A stretch of 64,000 nucleotides of DNA from Corallium rubrum (lineage: Eukaryota > Cnidaria > Anthozoa > Scleralcyonacea > Coralliidae): positions 13,028,427-13,092,426 of the forward strand of contig OZ036004.1 in the NCBI GenBank assembly GCA_964035015.1, written 5' to 3'. The position numbers and the translations under genes were made by a program. This document shows positions 59,748 to 64,000 of the stretch, one piece after another; positions within the stretch are counted from its first letter, which is position 1; each line of letters starts with the position of its first letter. Under the pieces are notes generated by a model. It made no database searches. It was not told where the DNA came from and worked only from the letters and a program-made list of their open reading frames with translations.

Positions 59748-61100
59748 CTATTTTTTCTTTATCTGATGTAGAATATTACCGTTGATCCATGGTACTGGAT
59801 TTTTGCCTTTCAGTCTCTTAGAAGGAATGTAGTCGGAGACTGCTGCAAGGAAAGTATCCTTCCATTGATGCCAGTCGATGTTAATATCATCATCAGTTTC
59901 TGCTATTGTGGAAGACAGGTTTACTGCCTGTAAAGCAGCGCGCAGACCTGCAAAGTCTCCTTTTTTGTAATCATGAACAAATCTATGGGACTTCTTTGGT
60001 GCTTTAATGAAGGAAGAAAACTCGTAGACAATAGCGTGATGGTCCGTGAAAACAGCGATTTCATCTGGCGACAAAACCTCAGTCAAACTAACTTATTCCG
60101 GCGCATTTGTGATCACGAGATCGAGTATGTGATCACCACGAATAGGAGTGTTGTTAAATTGTGCTAAGAAGTGATCGTTCAGTAGTTCAATAAAAAGCAG
60201 TTCATTAACCCCAGATGTATTTTCTATCGCGTTCCATTGGATGTTTGGTAGATTGAAGTCCCCTGAAATTACAACGTTGTCATATTGATCACAAGCATGG
60301 TTGAGAAAAAGTTTAAATTTATCCATCCAACTTAGGTCGGCGTCAGGTGGTCGATAACAAGAGCAGTATAAAAGCTTCTGGTTTGACGCTGTCTTCAGCT
60401 CGGCATACACGATCTCCAGTTGTTGAATCTCCTCCGATTCTGGTGAAAACTCTTTAACAGACTTAAACGATTTTGCTTTGACCGCAACAACGACGCCACC
60501 ACCACTTCGACAGTTCCGATCTTTCCTGTAAATCGTATATCCCGAGTGTAAAATTTCTTCGTCGCTCATGTCTTTATTGAGCCAAGTCTCGTTCACACAA
60601 ATAATGTCTAAGTTTTCAGTATATACAAGATTTTGAAATCGCTGAAGATTACAAACAGTGGCGCTGGTCGTATGGTCTCTGTGTATGCTCTTTAAGCTCC
60701 TTGCGTTGAGCAGAAGACACTTGATTTGGTTGTTTGTTGACCCGTTACAAGTTATTGGACCTGGATTAGTCTCCACATCACCCGATAGTAGTATCAGTAT
60801 TGTTACAAGTGTAGCGTAAAGTAGTAAACGGCGCCGTCCAGTTGCAAGGTTTAACGAGTTTACCAACGGTCGTTGGTTGACCGTTATTCGCCGAATACAG
60901 TAATTCATAAATTTAAACATCATTCTACGCGTTGTAACCAATCTACTCACGCAAAGAAGTACACATCTTGATAACGTTCTGGAGTTGTATCTCTTTGAAA
61001 GGTAAAGTCCGTGAAAAGTGACATAAATATAAAGAAAAAGCCAAATTTTCCGGGAGCGTGAAATTTTCCGACTGCACGCCATGATGGCGTAAGCAAACAA
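59748..61100 (-). pseudogene. LINE endonuclease ORF with 2A motif, one in-frame stop
   Basis: A 335-codon frame from 61100 to 60093 continues in the same frame (after one TAA at 60090-60092) to 59748. After a basic, hydrophobic leader it has the 2A ribosome-skipping motif GDVETNPGP (60756-60782). Then an APE-type endonuclease: LLLNARSL, ICVNETWL, GGGVVVAV, YRPPDADLSW, ISGDFNLPNIQW, GDHILDLVITN. The part after the stop reads DHHAIVYEF and continues as the linker to the RT. A frameshift near 59700 separates it from the RT N-terminus. The layout (leader, 2A, endonuclease, RT) is known from some CR1/L2-type elements. Confidence 0.85.
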
Positions 61101-61280
61101 AAGTTGTTGGCTGTCATTCCTATGTATTGTTTTGTTGTGTCCGTTTCGTCGGTTTTTTCACATCAGCTTTGTAAATGGCTCCTGCAACCATGCCGTTTCC
61201 TTACAAGGGGCAATCGGTTTTATTTCTGCAGCTGGAATTCTTATCTTTGTTGTCCTCATTTCCTTATATTTGTTCTTATT
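61101..61280. other. 5' flank of the LINE
   Basis: No gene. Probably the LINE 5' UTR or host flank, running into the TGTTG satellite. Confidence 0.4.
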
Positions 61281-61902
61281 TGTTGTGTTGTGTTGTGTTG
61301 TGTTGTGTTGTGTTGTGTTGTGTTGTGTTGTGTTGTGTTGTGTTGTGTTGTGTTGTGTTGTGTTGTGTTGTGTTGTGTTGTGTTGTGTTGTGTTGTGTTG
61401 TGTTGTGTTGTGTTGTGTTGTGTTGTGTTGTGTTGTGTTGTGTTGTGTTGTGTTGTGTTGTGTTGTGTTGTGTTGTGTTGTGTTGTGTTGTGTTGTGTTG
61501 TGTTGTGTTGTGTTGTGTTGTGTTGTGTTGTGTTGTGTTGTGTTGTGTTGTGTTGTGTTGTGTTGTGTTGTGTTGTGTTGTGTTGTGTTGTGTTGTGTTG
61601 TGTTGTGTTGTGTTGTGTTGTGTTGTGTTGTGTTGTGTTGTGTTGTGTTGTGTTGTGTTGTGTTGTGTTGTGTTGTGTTGTGTTGTGTTGTGTTGTGTTG
61701 TGTTGTGTTGTGTTGTGTTGTGTTGTGTTGTGTTGTGTTGTGTTGTGTTGTGTTGTGTTGTGTTGTGTTGTGTTGTGTTGTGTTGTGTTGTGTTGTGTTG
61801 TGTTGTGTTGTGTTGTGTTGTGTTGTGTTGTGTTGTGTTGTGTTGTGTTGTGTTGTGTTGTGTTGTGTTGTGTTGTGTTGTGTTGTGTTGTGTTGTGTTG
61901 TT
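61281..61902 (+). repeat. (TGTTG)n satellite, about 620 bp
   Basis: Nearly perfect 5-bp TGTTG array with one TTTTG variant near its right end. All three plus-strand frames are open, giving false ORFs of about 255-273 codons. Confidence 0.97.
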
Positions 61903-62883
61903 TTGTGTTGTAGTGTTCGCCAGTGCTTTGCTTTTACGATAGACCGTCGATAGGAAAGGTTTATGGGTCCACTGGGGTTATAACAATCGGTTAAACAGAA
62001 TATTGTGTGCGGTTATGACTAAATGAGAACGAAATCTAAATTCCGGCTTAAGGTTGGAAGTACTTTGTTTTGATTTTAGGAACGGCATATAGAGGAACTT
62101 TTTGTACCGCTTAGATTTCGGTACTCGAGCTCGCTGCGTTTGTACCTTTTGAAAAGGAACATATTCAAGCGGAACGTTTCGTTCTCATTTGAATTGGGGA
62201 ATATTTTGTTCCGATATTCAAAAATAGGAACGGGTTTAAATTAAGAACAAATTGTTCCGCATGAGCTAGATCGCTTTAAATAGGACCTCTTTGTTCCTTA
62301 TTTTAAAGGTCATTTCGTTCCCTTTATTCGTTCCCATAGGAACAAGCAGTTCCGCATGAGCCAGACCGCTTTAAATTGGTCCTCTTTGTTCAGTATTTTA
62401 AAGGTTATTTCGTTCCGTTTGTTTTTTCCCATAGCAACAAGTAAAGAATAACAAGCTTTATATAAATGTTTGAAATTGTTAACTTACCAGGCTTAATATA
62501 TTAGCCCAAAGAGAGTTCTGCACAGTCTTCGAATCGAGTTCCTTTGCTGGACGTCTCCGAAACATCTCTTTCCTTGTAAGGGGCGGAGTACATAGAAAAC
62601 CAGACACAGTGCTAAAAAGCGGTGCCCTGTGGCGTTCAAAAGAACGCGTTTAAACTGTCGCGTCAAAAATATACTATTGATTCCTAACAAACGAACGAAC
62701 TCACCCACAGAATATAAAGCGTTTGAAAGTTAGCTGCGCCCGCAAGCCAACTTTCAGGGCACCGCAATGCGAGATTACCGAGCGTATAGTTTGCCTTTTA
62801 TACATGAACTTTAATCCAAAAATTAGAATAAGTTTTTGCATGCATAATATATCTACCAAAAGGGAACGAAATTTTCGACTTTG
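61903..62883. other. No gene; diverged GTTCCGCATGAG repeats
   Basis: Two direct copies of an about 88-bp unit at about 62252-62340 and 62350-62438 (GTTCCGCATGAGC, CTCTTTGTTC, CATTTCGTTCC or TTATTTCGTTCC). Related GGAAC and GTTCC words occur in both orientations from 62078. No ORF is credible. Confidence 0.6.
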
Positions 62884-62884
62884 G

Positions 62885-62921
<37 letters not shown>

Positions 62922-64000
62922 GGTTGTTGTTGTGGTTGTTGTTGTGGTTGTGGTTGTGGTTGTGGTTGTGGTTGTGGTTGTGGTTGTGGTTGTGGTCGTG
63001 GTCGTGGTTGTGGTTGTGGTTGTGGTTGTGGTTGTGGTTGTGGTTGTGGTTGTGGTTGTGGTTGTGGTTGTGGTTGTTGTTGTGGTTGTTGTTGTGGTTG
63101 TTGTTGTGGTTGTTGTTGTGGTTGTTGTTGTGGTTGTTGTTGTGGTTGTTGTTGTGGTTGTTGTTGTGGTTGTTGTTGTGGTTGTTGTTGTGGTTGTTGT
63201 TGTTGTTGTGGTTGTTGTTGTGGTTGTTGTTGTGGTTGTTGTTGTGGTTGTTGTTGTGGTTGTTGTTGTGGTTGTTGTTGTGGTTGTTGTTGTGGTTGTT
63301 GTTGTGGTTGTTGTTGTGGTTGTTGTTGTGGTTGTTGTTGTGGTTGTTGTTGTGGTTGTTGTTGTGGTTGTTGTTGTGGTTGTTGTTGTGGTTGTTGTTG
63401 TGGTTGTTGTTGTTGTTGTGGTTGTTGTTGTGGTTGTTGTTGTGGTTGTTGTTGTGGTTGTTGTTGTGGTTGTTGTTGTGGTTGTTGTTGTGGTTGTTGT
63501 TGTGGTTGTTGTTGTGGTTGTTGTTGTGGTTGTTGTTGTGGTTGTTGTTGTGGTTGTTGTTGTGGTTGTTGTTGTGATTGTTGTTGTGGTTGTTGTTGTG
63601 GTTGTTGTTGTGGTTGTTGTTGTGGTTGTTGTTGTTGTGGTTGTTGTTGTGGTTGTTGTTGTTGTTGTGGTTGTTGTTGTGGTTGTTGTTGTGGTTGTGG
63701 TTGTGGTTGTGGTTGCGGTTGTGGTTGCGGTTGTGGTTGTTGTTGTGGTTGTTGTTGTGGTTGTTGTTGTGGTTGTTGTTGTGGTTGTTGTTGTGGTTGT
63801 TGTTGTGGTTGTTGTTGTTGTGGTTGTTGTTGTTGTGGTTGTTGTTGTGGTTGTTGTTGTGGTTGTTGTTGTTGTGGTTGTTGTTGTGGTTGTTGTTGTG
63901 GTTGTTGTTGTGGTTGTTGTGGTGGTTGTTGTTGTGGTTGTTGTTGTTGTTGTGGTTGTTGTTGTTGTGGTTGTGGTTGTTGTTGTGGTTGTTGTTGTGG
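62884..64000 (+). repeat. (GTT)n-derived 12-bp satellite, runs off the window
   Basis: Starts as pure (GTT)n, passes through (GGTTGT)n, then mostly a 12-bp unit GGTTGTTGTTGT, with GGTTGT patches at 62940-63075 and 63690-63740. Continues past the end of the window. The long Leu/Trp frame over it is an artefact. Confidence 0.97.

Larger units (their letters stand above)
31170..61100 (-). mobile_element. CR1/L2-like LINE, split by two later insertions
   Basis: Pieces in minus-strand order: endonuclease ORF (61100-59748), reverse transcriptase N-terminus (59650-59234), RT core and C-terminus (40656-39391), last C-terminal segment and 3' UTR (31573 to about 31170, ending at an A-rich AAAAAAAACAAC tail on the minus strand). 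Removing the inserts leaves about 3.5 kb in the right order. The breaks match exactly the target duplications of the two inserts. The copy carries several frameshifts and at least one stop, so it is dead. Confidence 0.8.

Noticed and set aside
61104-61953. Three long plus-strand ORFs rich in Cys, Val and Leu
   Set aside because: Artefact of the (TGTTG)n array, which has no stop in any plus frame.
62723-63577. 284-codon Leu/Trp-rich ORF
   Set aside because: Artefact of the GGTTGTTGTTGT satellite.

Overview
The window reads as nuclear DNA of an animal, most likely a cnidarian and probably an anthozoan (coral or anemone). The reasons are three split coding exons on the minus strand (1445-7663) that look like a secreted PAN/apple plus fibrinogen-like protein of the type found in coral skeletal matrix proteomes, GT-AG introns, a tRNA-derived SINE, Penelope-like and CR1/L2-like retrotransposon remains, and a full-length Polinton/Maverick. 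Ordinary gene density is very low; almost everything else is mobile DNA, inverted repeats and simple-sequence arrays.

Layout. 1-7663: the host gene on the minus strand, its introns filled with foldback repeats, a SINE and a Penelope-like 3' end. 7664-31137: intergenic DNA with many palindromic non-autonomous elements (several with clean target duplications: 7 bp twice, TTAA, 8 bp), a 2.3 kb palindrome (12088-14354), a 4.1 kb foldback carrying two head-to-head copies of a mobile-element gene (15284-19387), and a 2.27 kb element with perfect 64-bp terminal inverted repeats that encodes a Crypton-type (DUF3504-like) tyrosine recombinase (21449-23713).

31170-61100: a nested structure. A degenerate CR1/L2-like LINE (minus strand, with a 2A motif before its endonuclease) was hit twice. 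One insertion (31574-39386, GTCC duplicated) is a DNA element whose ends are dense CATATG palindromes and whose interior holds a 1.4 kb GT-rich satellite, a further TA-flanked inverted-repeat element and a mirrored TA/Penelope-like block. The other (40663-59227, 6-bp duplication GTTGGC) is an 18,565-bp Polinton with 769-bp terminal inverted repeats starting with AG.

The Polinton is the main functional unit. Leftward genes encode the penton-like and hexon-like capsid proteins, a chromodomain retroviral-type integrase, a packaging ATPase and three structural or membrane candidates. Rightward genes encode a fibre-like protein, a run of small membrane proteins, a zinc-ribbon protein, a pair of nuclease-fold proteins (one apparently inactive, one a BRO-N/nuclease/C2H2 fusion) and a protein-primed type DNA polymerase B. 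Together these are the parts of a self-synthesizing transposon that could form virions: replicate (PolB), integrate (INT), package (ATPase) and build a capsid. The polymerase and the ATPase each carry one frameshift, and no adenain-type protease is visible. Most of its start codons sit inside a TA(G/T)T(A)ATG-like motif.

61281-64000 is dominated by two GT-rich satellites, the last running off the window.

All identifications are from reading motifs and ORFs by eye; no database search was run.
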